DNA from: an uncultured Candidatus Saccharibacteria bacterium
GTDB lineage: Bacteria; Patescibacteriota; Saccharimonadia; Saccharimonadales; Saccharimonadaceae
Assembly: GCA_945916045.1 (NCBI GenBank)
Contig: CAMEGH010000015.1
Location: 1 to 10,996 of the forward strand
Length of the DNA: 10,996 bases
Direction: 5' to 3'
Position numbers and translations under genes: made by a program. Below the pieces are notes generated by a model. The model did not search any database, was not told the DNA's origin, and saw nothing but the letters and a program-made list of their open reading frames with translations. Below are positions 10,841-10,996 of this stretch, piece after piece (position 1 is the first letter of the stretch; every line of letters starts with the position of its first letter).

Positions 10841-10996
10841 GAAGAAACGATATATCTCTAATGAAACGCCGCAGTTAGTTGGCCAAACAATTACCGTGGC
10901 TGGCTGGGTGCATTCTCGCCGTGACCACGGTGGGCTTATTTTTGTTGATTTGCGCGACCATAAAGGGCTCGTGCAGCTGGTGATTCACCCAGATAA
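10839..10996 (+). CDS. aspS: Aspartyl-tRNA synthetase, N-terminal fragment
   Basis: The first 52 codons are present; the gene runs off the window. After MKKRYISN the segment VAGWVHSRRDHGGLIFVDLR is the N-terminal OB-fold anticodon-binding domain of aspartyl-tRNA synthetase, with RRDHGGLIF and DLRD as hallmarks, followed by GLVQLVIHPD. It charges tRNA-Asp (or both tRNA-Asp and tRNA-Asn if non-discriminating) in the cytoplasm. Asparaginyl- and lysyl-tRNA synthetases share the fold, but the RRDHGG form favours AspRS. Whether it is discriminating cannot be told from the visible part. Start choice: ATG 7 bases after a consensus TATAAT. Confidence 0.9.
   Translation, partial: MKKRYISNETPQLVGQTITVAGWVHSRRDHGGLIFVDLRDHKGLVQLVIHPD

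Noticed and set aside
1..10996. CRISPR array, insertion sequence, tRNA or rRNA genes, prophage
   Set aside because: No regularly spaced repeats, no transposase or integrase-like reading, no cloverleaf with a CCA end and no rRNA-like stretch was seen on either strand.

Overview
The window is a compact bacterial chromosome segment with moderate GC, short gaps and single-domain or trimmed versions of common families. Together with its promoter style, this best fits a Patescibacteria/CPR genome, most likely Candidatus Saccharibacteria (TM7). That placement is inferred from gene types and architecture; no rRNA or marker phylogeny is available here.

Left part (1-1630): a minus-strand pair lies at the edge (a fragment with a glycosyltransferase-like start, then an 81-residue unknown). 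Divergent from it is a self-contained, GC-rich gene for a secreted alpha/beta-hydrolase with a cutinase/PE-PPE-like fold. It has its own full sigma70-type promoter, a leader hairpin, a strong Shine-Dalgarno (SD) sequence and a terminator. It looks foreign and actinobacterial, which matters because Saccharibacteria live on actinobacterial hosts.

Middle (1640-5892): a small two-helix membrane protein, an anchored protein with an I78-inhibitor-like domain, a short helix-hairpin-helix (HhH) protein, a YdeI/OmpD-associated protein on the minus strand, a TylF-like methyltransferase, a HAM1/ITPase-like nucleotide pyrophosphatase, a lipoprotein of unknown function, a poorly coding 300-base stretch and an unknown 169-residue protein.

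Right part (5914-10996): a redox cluster (ArsR-type repressor with a probable operator, NADPH-dependent FMN reductase, thioredoxin-reductase-like flavoprotein), then a YihY/BrkB membrane protein. Next comes an isolated short transcript with a strong promoter, a structured leader, a 30-codon ORF and a bidirectional terminator. It is followed by a membrane-anchored DsbA-like oxidoreductase (minus), a shortened CNNM/CorC-like CBS protein, and the start of aspS.

Two expression styles coexist. About ten genes have a TATAAT-like -10 box only 6-8 bases before the ATG and so should be transcribed leaderless. Downstream operon genes and a few others use SD sites. Only the secreted hydrolase and the 30-codon unit combine a good -35, a 17-base spacer, an identical TACTAT -10, an ~80-base leader and a dedicated terminator. 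These two are the most interesting loci here. No TGA stop ends any gene called in the window.
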